Shown one piece after another: positions 1-7,503 of a DNA stretch of 24,873 nt; positions within the stretch are counted from its first letter, which is position 1, and the number at the start of each line of letters is the position of its first letter. A program made the position numbers and the translations under genes. The notes below the pieces were generated by a model that ran no database searches, was not told the origin of the DNA, and was given only the letters and a program-made list of their open reading frames with translations. The stretch lies in NCBI GenBank assembly GCA_002495845.1, contig DAHF01000105.1:24458-49330 (forward strand), written 5' to 3'. Source of the stretch: Sulfolobus sp. UBA167 (lineage in GTDB: Archaea; Thermoproteota; Thermoprotei_A; Sulfolobales; Sulfolobaceae).

Positions 1-1267
1 CTCCTGTAGAGGGAACCGATGGGTCCTCCTCCCCTACTATTATTCCTTCTTCTGGAGGATTAGTCACTTCTACCGTGACTTCGCCTCCCTCGTTTACTAT
101 AGTCCCTTCACTGATTCCTACATAGCCATTAGCCATGGAGAAGGTTCCTATCATGTAGCTGTCAAATTTCAAAGGCAATGCATAATATTCCTCAGTGCCT
201 TTCTTGAAAAGGAGGACTGGTATGTAAGTGAACCTCTTTTTGTCAGCCTTTATCTCTAGCAGGGACTTAGCTTTAACTGTGAACCTCTCTCTTACCTTTA
301 TCTTGAGCCTTCTTTCAAGTGAGGGTCTAACTATTTTCCTATAAACCATTATTGCGGAGACCATGTTTCCAGGGAGACCTATTATCGGAACTTCATTTAT
401 TATTCCAACGAAAGTCGGTTTTCCGGGCTTGAACTTAATCCCGTGGAATACCATTTCACCTAACTCAGTCACTACTCTGTAAACGTAGTCCCTTTCTCCT
501 GCGCTGGTTCCTCCAGTGGTGATCACAATATCGGCATTATTAACTCCTTCCAGGATCGCACCTTTTATGGCATCGTAATCGTCTTTCACCCGTCTGGTCC
601 CTACCACTTCTATTCCGTCTTCCATCAACGCCGACTCAAGATAGAAAAGGTTGGACTCATATACCTTACCTTCTTCTATCTTTTCCCCGGGACTTACAAG
701 TTCATTTCCAGTGCTTACGATGAAAGCCTTTGGGTTCGAATAAACATGTACCTTAGTCAATCCAGTGGCTGAGAGTAAGCCTATAATTTCTGGAGTGATA
801 ATGGAATTGGTTCTCAGTACCTTAATTCCTGCAGGTAGGTCACTCCCTATCCAGCCTACGTTTGATCCGAATTCCACCTTAAATGGTACTGTAATCCTTT
901 CCCCTTCACTTCGTGTATCCTCTACCTTTACTACAGCGTCTGCGCCTTCGGGTACGACGGAACCGGTATCGACTTCGATTGCTTCTTCACAACTCTCAAC
1001 TTTAGCTTGAGGTTTTTCTCCGATATTCACTTTTTCCTTTAAGGAGAAGCTACCAGGCGTACAGGAACTTCTCACAGCGTAACCGTCAACAGTGGATCTA
1101 GAAAAGGAAGGGAGATCAATTGGAGAAAAAACATCCCTTGAGGAAATTTTGCCTAGGGAAGAGGCAAGTCCTACTTCAGTTTCCCTTAATGGCCTTAAAA
1201 CTGAGGATAGTTTATCTATAGCGTCAAGCTGTGAAATTAAGGAAGAATCGTTCAGAATTGACCTCAT
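1..1267 (-). CDS. moeA: Molybdopterin molybdenumtransferase MoeA (3' end outside window)
   Basis: Inserts molybdate (or tungstate) into adenylated molybdopterin, the last step of Mo/W cofactor synthesis, in the cytoplasm. I translated the minus strand from the ATG at 1267; 422 codons are open to the window edge with no stop. Family signatures are visible in order: STVDGYAV near residue 60, a VPEGADAVVKVED segment, STGNEL, the MPT-binding TTGGTSAGERDYV, FKPGKP and IGLPGNMVSA. Domain IV seems to end with a VNEGGEVTVEV-like strand, after which a Pro/Glu-rich stretch (PPEEGIIVGEEDPSVPS) continues, so the protein is longer than the usual roughly 400 residues. Some archaeal MoeA proteins carry a C-terminal PBP-like domain, which this could be; the window ends too early to tell. 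The gene starts 24 nt after the PqqD-like gene, so it is probably cotranscribed with it and ssb. The family assignment is firm; the C-terminal architecture is unknown. Confidence 0.9.
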   Translation of the reverse strand, partial: MRSILNDSSLISQLDAIDKLSSVLRPLRETEVGLASSLGKISSRDVFSPIDLPSFSRSTVDGYAVRSSCTPGSFSLKEKVNIGEKPQAKVESCEEAIEVDTGSVVPEGADAVVKVEDTRSEGERITVPFKVEFGSNVGWIGSDLPAGIKVLRTNSIITPEIIGLLSATGLTKVHVYSNPKAFIVSTGNELVSPGEKIEEGKVYESNLFYLESALMEDGIEVVGTRRVKDDYDAIKGAILEGVNNADIVITTGGTSAGERDYVYRVVTELGEMVFHGIKFKPGKPTFVGIINEVPIIGLPGNMVSAIMVYRKIVRPSLERRLKIKVRERFTVKAKSLLEIKADKKRFTYIPVLLFKKGTEEYYALPLKFDSYMIGTFSMANGYVGISEGTIVNEGGEVTVEVTNPPEEGIIVGEEDPSVPSTG

Positions 1268-1291
1268 GAGTTTAAATCTGCTAAAAACATT

Positions 1292-1600
1292 TTAAAACAT
1301 AATTAGAGAGGCTTTCTCGAGCTCATTTAATATTGTGACTACAGGTTCAATCAATTGATCCTTTGTAATTTCAGACTGGCTTCCCTCAGGTTCTTTCTTT
1401 ATCTCTTCTTCTATCCTATCCACTATAGTCTCAACGCTTGTGTTTCCGTCGCATAACGACCAAACGTAATAAGCTACGGGATGAACTTCGAAGACTTTAT
1501 CATCGGAGAGCTTTATTATGAAATTCTGTCCGTCTTCTGCCATGTCTAGAAATTCTCCTTTCTTGCTCGGCTTCTTCTCTTTCATTTCGTTAAATTCCAT
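1292..1600 (-). CDS. PqqD-like (RRE-fold) small protein
   Basis: A 102-residue acidic protein that reads like the PqqD family: an N-terminal strand pair (FIIKLSDDKVFEVHPVAYYVW), the family's W-x-L-C-D-G turn, then a helix (TVETI-type) and a C-terminal LNELEKASLI segment. PqqD-fold proteins are peptide-recognition domains of RiPP maturases, but archaea carry many stand-alone copies of unknown role, and no radical SAM or precursor-peptide gene is visible here. I chose the ATG at 1600 over the GTG at 1603 because it overlaps the ssb stop codon by one base (TGATG), a typical translational coupling. The gene lies between ssb and moeA. A link to molybdenum cofactor work or to DNA repair is only an inference from position. 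Confidence 0.7.
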   Translation of the reverse strand: MEFNEMKEKKPSKKGEFLDMAEDGQNFIIKLSDDKVFEVHPVAYYVWSLCDGNTSVETIVDRIEEEIKKEPEGSQSEITKDQLIEPVVTILNELEKASLIMF

Positions 1601-2073
1601 CACTCGTCTTCCTCTTCTTCTCCTCTTCCTCTCCTTCCTCCATAGTTATTGAAACCTCCTTGTCTATATCCTCCACTTCCGAACCTCCTTCCTCCTCTAT
1701 TGAAATTGCGCCTTGGTGGAGAATAGTCTTGAGGTGCTTCGGGAACTGTTTCAGGAATGTCAGAGACATCAGGTATCTGCTCGTCTGACTCTGAGAAAGT
1801 GGATTTACTTCCAGCATTTAGCTGAACTTGACCTCTGAAGGCTGTTGTCCAGACGTTATCGATTTTTACTATTGAGCCTTCCTTCAATGTTTCATCTTGT
1901 TTTCCCCACACTGTGAGCTTAGCTCTGCCAGTCTCGTCTCCTACCATTACTTCACTTATAGTCCTTGGGCCATTCTTAGTTTGAATGTCCTTGGGCTCAG
2001 AAACCTGAAGAACCCTTACAACTACAGAAATGTTTTCCATACCAGGTTTTAAATTACCTATTTTTTCTACCAT
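1600..2073 (-). CDS. ssb: Single-stranded DNA-binding protein SSB (Sulfolobus type)
   Basis: A 157-residue single-OB-fold SSB, the main ssDNA-binding protein of Sulfolobales in replication and repair. The OB fold covers about residues 1-115 with the family's NLKPGMENI start, the TKNGPRTISEVMVGDETGR stretch, LTVWGKQ and NVWTTAFRGQVQLNAG. An RG-rich flexible tail follows (about 120-150), ending in a run of acidic residues, which is the usual protein-interaction tail. Length matches the S. solfataricus SSB of about 148 residues. An in-frame stop lies five codons upstream of the ATG at 2073, so the start is well fixed. A TATA-like AT run about 23 nt upstream suggests leaderless transcription. Confidence 0.95.
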   Translation of the reverse strand: MVEKIGNLKPGMENISVVVRVLQVSEPKDIQTKNGPRTISEVMVGDETGRAKLTVWGKQDETLKEGSIVKIDNVWTTAFRGQVQLNAGSKSTFSESDEQIPDVSDIPETVPEAPQDYSPPRRNFNRGGRRFGSGGYRQGGFNNYGGRRGRGEEEEDE

Positions 2074-2090
2074 ATTACTCGACTCTTACG

Positions 2091-2100
2091 ATTTATTTAA
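2091..2100 (-). promoter_or_regulatory. Probable TATA box of ssb
   Basis: On the minus strand TTAAATAAAT is centred about 23 nt before the ssb ATG, with GGTAAA just upstream as a possible BRE. This spacing predicts a leaderless or nearly leaderless mRNA. A second candidate, CTTTTTAAAC at about 2118-2127, would give a leader of about 25 nt. Confidence 0.45.
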
Positions 2101-2361
2101 TTTACCTCCTCTTCCACGTTTAAAAAGTTTGTTTTAAAGAACTAGCAACTGTTTTGGGCTAAAGTTTCTGTTTTATTCTAAGATATTAATGTCATATGTT
2201 ATTATTTTTAGATACTGTATTAAAATACCAAGGTTATCAGACTAAACGGAGGTTGGATTCAACACAAAAATGTCAAGTAATTTAATTAAAGAGCGAAAAG
2301 TTTAATTTATCTAAATAATTTCATTTCGTACTAAAAAGATACCTTTGGTTCTTAATTTTTG

Positions 2362-2369
2362 TTTATAAG
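2362..2369 (+). promoter_or_regulatory. Probable TATA box of the MoxR-VWA operon
   Basis: TTTATAAG is centred about 33 nt before the ATG at 2399, so the transcript would start around 2391 with only a few untranslated bases. No ribosome site is visible before the ATG, which fits. Confidence 0.5.
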
Positions 2370-2398
2370 CCGTTAATGAGAGATTAGAAGGGACAGAA

Positions 2399-3547
2399 AT
2401 GAGCGAGAAAGACTTTCTAGATCTTCCTAAAAAGTTTATGGAATCCTTAATGACGCCTTTCGTTGGTAGAGAGGAGGAAGCAAGAGTCCTCACATTGGCT
2501 CTGTTAACCAAGGAACATGTAATACTAATAGGTGAACCTGGAACAGCTAAATCTGCTTTAGCTAGGAGGGCAGCAGAGTTGATGAACGCAAAGTTTTTCA
2601 TGTATTTGTTAACTAAATACACGGAGCCAGCTGAACTCTTTGGCGCTTTGGACATAAACTCGTTAAAGGAAGGCGTCTATAGAAGGATAACGAAGGACAG
2701 ACTTCCAGAGAGCGAAGTGGCTTTTCTAGACGAGATTTTTAACGCAAACTCTGCTATCCTTAATGCGTTGTTGTCCCTTTTGAACGAAAGGGTAATTTAC
2801 GACGGTTATAACGTAATAAAAGTTCCTTTAAGGACGCTGATAAGTGCCAGCAATAGGATACCAGACGAACCAGAGTTAGATGCCTTATACGATAGATTGC
2901 TCCTAAGGCATTACGCGAAGCCTATAGGAGAGGACATGTGGAGACAATTAGTAGACTCAGCATGGGAAATAGAGTTCACATCGAAGTGGGCAGTAAATGA
3001 GCCCGTGATGTCAATAGAACATCTGGATAAACTTTATTCTTATTTATCTCAGGTAGATTTGTCAGGAGTAAAGAGTAAATTATTGAAAATATATGCTATG
3101 TTGGAAGAAAAAGGAATTCATCTGACGGATAGAAGGAAAGGGAAAGTCCTCAAGGTAGTTTCAGCTCATTCAATACTGAACGGGAGGTTGAAGGCAAACG
3201 AGGAGGACCTTATAGTATTGAAGTATATAGCGCCTAGGGAATTAGACGACTTTGAGAAGGTTTCCGCACTGCTGTCGGAGGAACTTAAGACTCCAATCAA
3301 GTATATGAAAGAGCTCAATGAGATATATAACAACATAAAGGAGGCTGCAAAATATGTCGACGCTGCAAATGAAACTGATCCTAGATTAGTTGAGTTAATA
3401 AGAACCTTGAAGGCAACTAGGGATAGAATAGTGGCCTTAGGTAAGGAAAGTGGAGATGAAAAAGTTGAATCCTTCTCCAAGGAGGTTTTAGACGAGATTG
3501 ACAGACTCATGGAGAAGGTAGCTCATAAGCTGGGGATATATCCATGA
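2399..3547 (+). CDS. MoxR/RavA-family AAA+ ATPase
   Basis: A 382-residue cytoplasmic AAA+ ATPase of the MoxR class, which acts with VWA-domain partners to remodel protein or cofactor complexes. Visible elements: Walker A GEPGTAKS (residues 45-52), Walker B VAFLDEIF (107-114), the MoxR helix-2 insert around YLLTKYTEPAELFGALD (69-85), sensor 1 ISASN (148-152) and an arginine-finger region LYDRLLLR (163-170). The C-terminal half (about 200-382) is helical with coiled-coil-like Glu/Lys stretches, as in RavA. The last codons overlap the next gene as ATGA, so ATPase and VWA protein are translationally coupled. The substrate cannot be told from the sequence. Confidence 0.9.
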   Translation: MSEKDFLDLPKKFMESLMTPFVGREEEARVLTLALLTKEHVILIGEPGTAKSALARRAAELMNAKFFMYLLTKYTEPAELFGALDINSLKEGVYRRITKDRLPESEVAFLDEIFNANSAILNALLSLLNERVIYDGYNVIKVPLRTLISASNRIPDEPELDALYDRLLLRHYAKPIGEDMWRQLVDSAWEIEFTSKWAVNEPVMSIEHLDKLYSYLSQVDLSGVKSKLLKIYAMLEEKGIHLTDRRKGKVLKVVSAHSILNGRLKANEEDLIVLKYIAPRELDDFEKVSALLSEELKTPIKYMKELNEIYNNIKEAAKYVDAANETDPRLVELIRTLKATRDRIVALGKESGDEKVESFSKEVLDEIDRLMEKVAHKLGIYP

Positions 3548-4905
3548 GCGATGGGATGTTAAGGGGAGTAGATTATGAGGATCCCATAGTCAAGTTCAGG
3601 GGAGAGAGAATTCTTTATACCCTAAAGAAGGTTTCAGGTAGAGAGCTTCAGCTGGAACCTAATTTCCTGATAGATACCTTCTACATACATTATCTTCCAT
3701 TGCCTCTGATGTCTACTAAGGCAGACGTCTCTGACGATAAGAAAATAGTGTATTCTCTCCTTAACTCTATAGTCTCTTCCGATCTCGTCATTAAGAACAG
3801 GGAATACTCAATTGCCAATTCAGCCGTGAGCGTGGCTCTAACTGTGAGCTATATGCAGCACCTGATTGAAGAGCTAGAAAAGATAAAGCGAACCTCACAA
3901 TCTCAAGAGGAGAGGGACGCTGCAGACCAGATACTTAACGGACTGATGAAGAACACCTCTTCAGGGCAAGGAAGAGAGCAGAGATCTAGAGATAAGAATA
4001 GCCAACAAAATCTTGAGAAAATGTTGAAGCAAGCTCATGAGAAAGCAATGTCTAAAGCTATGGAAGATGCAAATGCAGTTAAAAACATGCAGAAGATAGT
4101 TGGAGGAAACGGTGCTGGAACAGGTAGCATGCTAAACTTTGAGGGAGAAATACACGAAGTTCTCAGGCTTTCCAGAAATACAGAAATAAGGAAAATACTG
4201 GAGTTCCTGAGCGGCTTGCCAAAGCTAGGCTCGATTTCAAAGAAGAAAACGTCTAGATACTCAAGAGGAGAGCTATACGGCTACGAGGAGGGAAGCGACA
4301 TAGAAAGGATCGTATCATCTGAACTTGCACTTCCTGACGAACTTTTTTACCTGAAATTAGCTGAAGGTCAGGTTCTTCTATACCAGAAACAAGTTAAAGA
4401 GAGCGTAGGTCCTATATACCTGCTCCTAGATAAAAGCGGAAGCATGGACGGAGAGAAGATAATATGGGCTAAGGCCGTTGCTCTAGCCCTCTACAGTAGG
4501 GCAAGAAGGGAAAATAGGGACTTTTACCTCAGGTTCTTCGACAATATACCTTATCCCCTCATAAAGGTTATGCGCAACGCTAAAAGTAAGGACGTGATCA
4601 AGATGATTGAATATATAGGAAAGATCAGGGGAGGAGGTGGTACAGACATAAGCAGGTCTGTCATATCTGCATGTGAGGACATAAAGGAAGGACATGTAAA
4701 GGGAGTTAGCGAGATAATCCTTCTCACGGACGGAGAGGACAAGATAGCGGAAACCACTGTGAGGAGATCGCTCAGAGACTCAAATTCGACTCTGGTAGCC
4801 GTAATGATAAGAGGGGATAATGCAGATTTGAGGAGAGTTGCAGACACTTATCTGGCCACATATAAACTCGATCACGACGACCTTCTAAGGGTTGTGGAGG
4901 CTTAG
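3544..4905 (+). CDS. VWA-domain (CoxE/ViaA-like) partner of the MoxR ATPase
   Basis: A 453-residue protein with a helical N-terminal region, a charged Gln/Ser/Lys-rich linker (about 115-175) and a C-terminal von Willebrand A domain (about 290-453). The metal-ion-dependent adhesion site is complete: DKSGS (D296, S298, S300), T367 in GGGGTD and D396 in LLTDGED. In known MoxR-VWA pairs the VWA protein is the adaptor that presents the target to the ATPase. Its start ATG overlaps the MoxR stop codon by four bases, and no further gene follows, so this is a two-gene unit. No signal peptide or membrane helix is seen, so it should be cytoplasmic. The pair resembles bacterial RavA-ViaA in layout; function by homology only. 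Confidence 0.88.
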   Translation: MSDGMLRGVDYEDPIVKFRGERILYTLKKVSGRELQLEPNFLIDTFYIHYLPLPLMSTKADVSDDKKIVYSLLNSIVSSDLVIKNREYSIANSAVSVALTVSYMQHLIEELEKIKRTSQSQEERDAADQILNGLMKNTSSGQGREQRSRDKNSQQNLEKMLKQAHEKAMSKAMEDANAVKNMQKIVGGNGAGTGSMLNFEGEIHEVLRLSRNTEIRKILEFLSGLPKLGSISKKKTSRYSRGELYGYEEGSDIERIVSSELALPDELFYLKLAEGQVLLYQKQVKESVGPIYLLLDKSGSMDGEKIIWAKAVALALYSRARRENRDFYLRFFDNIPYPLIKVMRNAKSKDVIKMIEYIGKIRGGGGTDISRSVISACEDIKEGHVKGVSEIILLTDGEDKIAETTVRRSLRDSNSTLVAVMIRGDNADLRRVADTYLATYKLDHDDLLRVVEA

Positions 4906-5237
4906 TCATCCTTATTAAAGGGCGAAATATATAGTATAGTTGGCGACGGCTATACTCAACTAACGCCCGTGAGTCACACGGGGGAATGAGGTTGAGGCCT
5001 CGTTTTCTTAGTTTGTCATGAATAGATTGAAAAAATCTTCTTAAGGTTGCAGTATAGCCTATGTATGGTACATTTGCAGAATCTCTTTTTCGCATAAGAG
5101 CTCTATTTTTAGATAATTTACATAAAAAGAATTTAGGTTTATTAATCTTCACTTTTCTAGAGAAGCTAGAAAAAATGTTATCTATAAAAGCAAAACATCA
5201 GAAACTCACAAAATTCATGGTAAAATAGTGAAAAGCC
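4906..5237. other. 332-nt convergent intergenic region
   Basis: Lies between the 3' ends of the VWA gene and sdhD. Its left third holds the nested hairpins described separately. The rest is AT-rich; a minus-strand run of T (RC of 5170-5175) could end the sdh transcript. A 126-codon minus-strand frame crosses it but runs through the hairpins and 130 nt into the VWA gene and looks like no protein I recognise, so I did not call it. Confidence 0.5.
4933..5001 (+). ncRNA. Candidate structured RNA (nested hairpins)
   Basis: Three pairings are seen directly. AGTATAG (4933-4939) pairs with CTATACT (4950-4956). CCCGTG (4966-4971) pairs with CACGGG (4977-4982) around an AGTCA loop. CTCAAC (4955-4960) pairs with GTTGAG (4991-4996), enclosing the previous hairpin; it competes with the first stem for 4955-4956. 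A short GAGG/CCTC pair (4988-4991 with 4998-5001) is an alternative, followed by a T-rich stretch. A TATA-like AATATATAG just upstream could drive a plus-strand transcript from about 4955. It could equally be a remnant end (omega-RNA region) of an IS200/IS605 element. The strand is not certain. Confidence 0.35.
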
Positions 5238-5603
5238 TCAATGTTTTTGTTGTGCAGCTGCCTTTAGATTCTCTAGAAAGCTTCGAAGATATTTGAGATC
5301 ATCGAGGAGATTCTTTTCGTTGGTCTCGCTTATCCATATCATTCCTCCGGCTGCGTCTACAACATCTCCCTTCAATTTCAAATCCTTAACTCTGTTTTTC
5401 CAGTTAAACACGTCTTTTGAGACCACGAAGACGTATAGATCTCCGTTGTTCCTTAAATGCACCTTTCCTGTGATCAAGTTAGGTATCTCGTATTCACTCT
5501 CTTTAGCGAATGGGGCCTTTCCAGGTCTCTCGGAGACTTCTTTCCATCCCTTTAGTTGGCCTCCAACCGATGAGATAGCTTGGGCTATTCCGTCTATGTT
5601 CAT
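5238..5603 (-). CDS. sdhD: Succinate dehydrogenase subunit SdhD (Sulfolobus type)
   Basis: A 121-residue protein, last gene of sdhABCD. Sulfolobales complex II has a small soluble fourth subunit of about 14 kDa in place of the usual heme-b membrane anchor, and size and position match it. No transmembrane helix is present; there are amphipathic stretches such as IAQAISSVGGQLKGW near the N-terminus and a helical C-terminus. The ATG overlaps the sdhC stop as ATGA, with AAAGGTG about 7 nt upstream as ribosome site. The call rests mainly on operon position, size and lack of membrane segments. Confidence 0.8.
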   Translation of the reverse strand: MNIDGIAQAISSVGGQLKGWKEVSERPGKAPFAKESEYEIPNLITGKVHLRNNGDLYVFVVSKDVFNWKNRVKDLKLKGDVVDAAGGMIWISETNEKNLLDDLKYLRSFLENLKAAAQQKH

Positions 5604-6475
5604 TGGATTACACCTTTCTGCTTTAGAATTTCCTTAGCATAGTTACCTAGACCCAGTTCTTCAGGGGAGAGTCCAAAGGACAGCCCTAAGAGCTGGGTTA
5701 TATAAATGGCTGGGAGAGTCCAGCCAACGTTGAACTCGCTTTTCACCTTATCTTGGAGGGTATCGAGTTGCAGGTGACACAACGAACATGGGTGTATCAT
5801 GATATCAGCTCCACTGCTCTTAGCAGAGTTTAGAACATTGAATGCAAGCTTCAGACCTCCCTTAGGGTTGCTCCCCATCAGCGGGAAACCACAGCACGCA
5901 GTTGCCATAGGGAACATCACAGGCGTGGCTCCAGTGACTGATATTAAATCCTGAAGGGAATGCGGTTTGAACGAGAGTTCGAACCCCATGATCTGCTCAG
6001 GTCTAAGCATTTGGCAACCGTAGTAAGCTCCCACTTTCAGCCCGTTTAGATTCTTCTTGACGTGCTTCTTTATGTTTTCCAGTCCTACGTCCCTTACCAA
6101 AACCCAAACTAGGTGTTCTGCTGTAGCCTTGTTCTCATATTTTATAGTGGTTCCGCTAATTCTCTTGTCCACTCTTTTTCTGAGGTCTTTATTCTCGTTA
6201 TACTTGTAAGTGGCTAGTCTATGACTACCTAAACAAACGCTACACGGCGTTACCATCTTATCTAGCCCCATCTTTTCTACGTTGGAGAGGTTTCTCAAGT
6301 TGAGTGCTACATGTGCATCCTCATCTTTCTCGTCTAGGAACCCTCCACCACAGCAGTTCCAGTCCTCTACCTCCACCAGCTCCAGTCCTAAGACCTCAGC
6401 TACTTTCTTGGTCGCTATATCGACGTCCTTTGAGAGACCGTGAGTTGCACAGCCAGGGTAGTAAGCTACTTTCAT
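5600..6475 (-). CDS. sdhC: Succinate dehydrogenase subunit SdhC with two CCG domains
   Basis: A 291-residue HdrB-like subunit (also called SdhE in this class of complex II). Two cysteine-rich CCG modules are complete: C9, C41-C42-G, C78, C81, and C154, C194-C195-G, C230, C233. In HdrB such motifs bind unusual [4Fe-4S] clusters; in Sulfolobus SdhC a zinc and/or cluster has been proposed. It replaces the transmembrane heme-binding anchor and is thought to dock the enzyme to the membrane and pass electrons to caldariellaquinone. It has no transmembrane helix. Both ends overlap the neighbouring genes by ATGA, so the operon is tightly coupled. Confidence 0.93.
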   Translation of the reverse strand: MKVAYYPGCATHGLSKDVDIATKKVAEVLGLELVEVEDWNCCGGGFLDEKDEDAHVALNLRNLSNVEKMGLDKMVTPCSVCLGSHRLATYKYNENKDLRKRVDKRISGTTIKYENKATAEHLVWVLVRDVGLENIKKHVKKNLNGLKVGAYYGCQMLRPEQIMGFELSFKPHSLQDLISVTGATPVMFPMATACCGFPLMGSNPKGGLKLAFNVLNSAKSSGADIMIHPCSLCHLQLDTLQDKVKSEFNVGWTLPAIYITQLLGLSFGLSPEELGLGNYAKEILKQKGVIQ

Positions 6476-7494
6476 TGTTCGCCACCATTCATTACTTTTT
6501 CTATATCATTTAAGCCTTTGACAGGAACTTCCTTGATTAATGCATACTTCATCCTTCCGCTCTTTAGCATGAACAGCATATCAGACATTGCTTGCGCTAA
6601 ACCGTAAGTTCTAAGGTAAACCTCTGCTTCCAATAGCTTCCCCGATTTCCTTATCGTGTCAGCTATAGCATTCACGTGTTTTTCACCGGTCTCTATAACC
6701 TTAGTCTTGTCCTTCATTTTTCCGCTCCACGCCCTGGTCTTCTTTATCGTGGTCACCGGTTCTATATCCCTTGGGCATACGTTGAAGCATTGATAACAGT
6801 AAGTGCAACGCCATGAGCTATCGACCAGTATATTCATCCTCTCTTCTGTTATAGTATCACGAGGATCAGCCAAGAATCTGTACCCTTTAGCGTGGGCAGC
6901 TGGGCCTAGGAATTCTGGGTCGTTCCTTACCGATGGGCAGGAGGAAACGCATAAACCACACCATATACATTGGGCGAACTTCCATAGCTCCCTTTGGTCC
7001 TCCGGTACAAGTCTATGTTCAGCTTTTCCTTCAAGCACTTCTTCAGATGGGTAAAGTCTGGGTTTTACCTTATACATCCTCTGGTAAAAGTCCTCCAGAT
7101 CTACTACCAGATCCTTTACTCTGGGATAGAGATCCATTGGTTCCAAGGTAATTTCGTCTGAGCCGTATTCTTTGGTTAGTTCTAAAGCTAGAGTTTTACA
7201 AGCCAACCTAGGAGCGCCGTTTATCTTCATTCCACAGCTACCGCAAACAGCCATATGGCAAGCAGCCCTATATGAGAGGGACGGATCCTGTTCTGTCTTT
7301 ATTCTCCTGAGCACTTCTGTCATCTGAGTGAATCTGTCTACCTTCAGCTTGTACTCTTGCCACCACTCTCCTTTATCTGGGGAGAACCTCTTTACCTTCA
7401 CCACTATTTCCTTTTCCTCGTTCTTTATAGCTGAAGATTTAGGTTGAGAATTCATCTCGACGTTTTTCCCTTCTATTTGTTTAACTTCTGCCAT
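6472..7494 (-). CDS. sdhB: Succinate dehydrogenase iron-sulfur subunit SdhB
   Basis: A 340-residue electron-transfer subunit between SdhA and quinone. An N-terminal plant-type ferredoxin domain has C79, C84, C87 and C99 for [2Fe-2S]. The C-terminal domain has CxxCxxCxxxCP twice (C176-C186 and C230-C240). The second motif has all four cysteines, so the cluster that is [3Fe-4S] in mitochondrial and E. coli SdhB is probably [4Fe-4S] here, as reported for Sulfolobus. I chose the ATG at 7494 because GGTGAT lies 4 nt before it; the GTG at 7503 and ATG at 7500 are also in frame and would put the start inside or against that ribosome site. A C-terminal extension past the second ferredoxin motif is typical of this group. 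Confidence 0.93.
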   Translation of the reverse strand: MAEVKQIEGKNVEMNSQPKSSAIKNEEKEIVVKVKRFSPDKGEWWQEYKLKVDRFTQMTEVLRRIKTEQDPSLSYRAACHMAVCGSCGMKINGAPRLACKTLALELTKEYGSDEITLEPMDLYPRVKDLVVDLEDFYQRMYKVKPRLYPSEEVLEGKAEHRLVPEDQRELWKFAQCIWCGLCVSSCPSVRNDPEFLGPAAHAKGYRFLADPRDTITEERMNILVDSSWRCTYCYQCFNVCPRDIEPVTTIKKTRAWSGKMKDKTKVIETGEKHVNAIADTIRKSGKLLEAEVYLRTYGLAQAMSDMLFMLKSGRMKYALIKEVPVKGLNDIEKVMNGGEQ

Positions 7495-7503
7495 TTGCAT
7501 CAC

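Larger units (their letters stand above)
2074..2398. other. 325-nt divergent intergenic region
   Basis: An AT-rich spacer between the divergent ssb and MoxR genes. It holds TATA-like elements for both genes. I see no convincing ORF, tRNA, C/D box pair or long inverted repeat in it. Open frames crossing its right part on the minus strand are antisense shadows of the MoxR gene. Confidence 0.6.

Noticed and set aside
2311..2655. Minus-strand frame opposite the MoxR start
   Set aside because: It is antisense to Walker A coding sequence and has no homology I recognise.
4772..5152. A 126-codon minus-strand frame through the VWA-sdhD gap
   Set aside because: It translates the hairpins and the antisense of the VWA gene, with no family resemblance.
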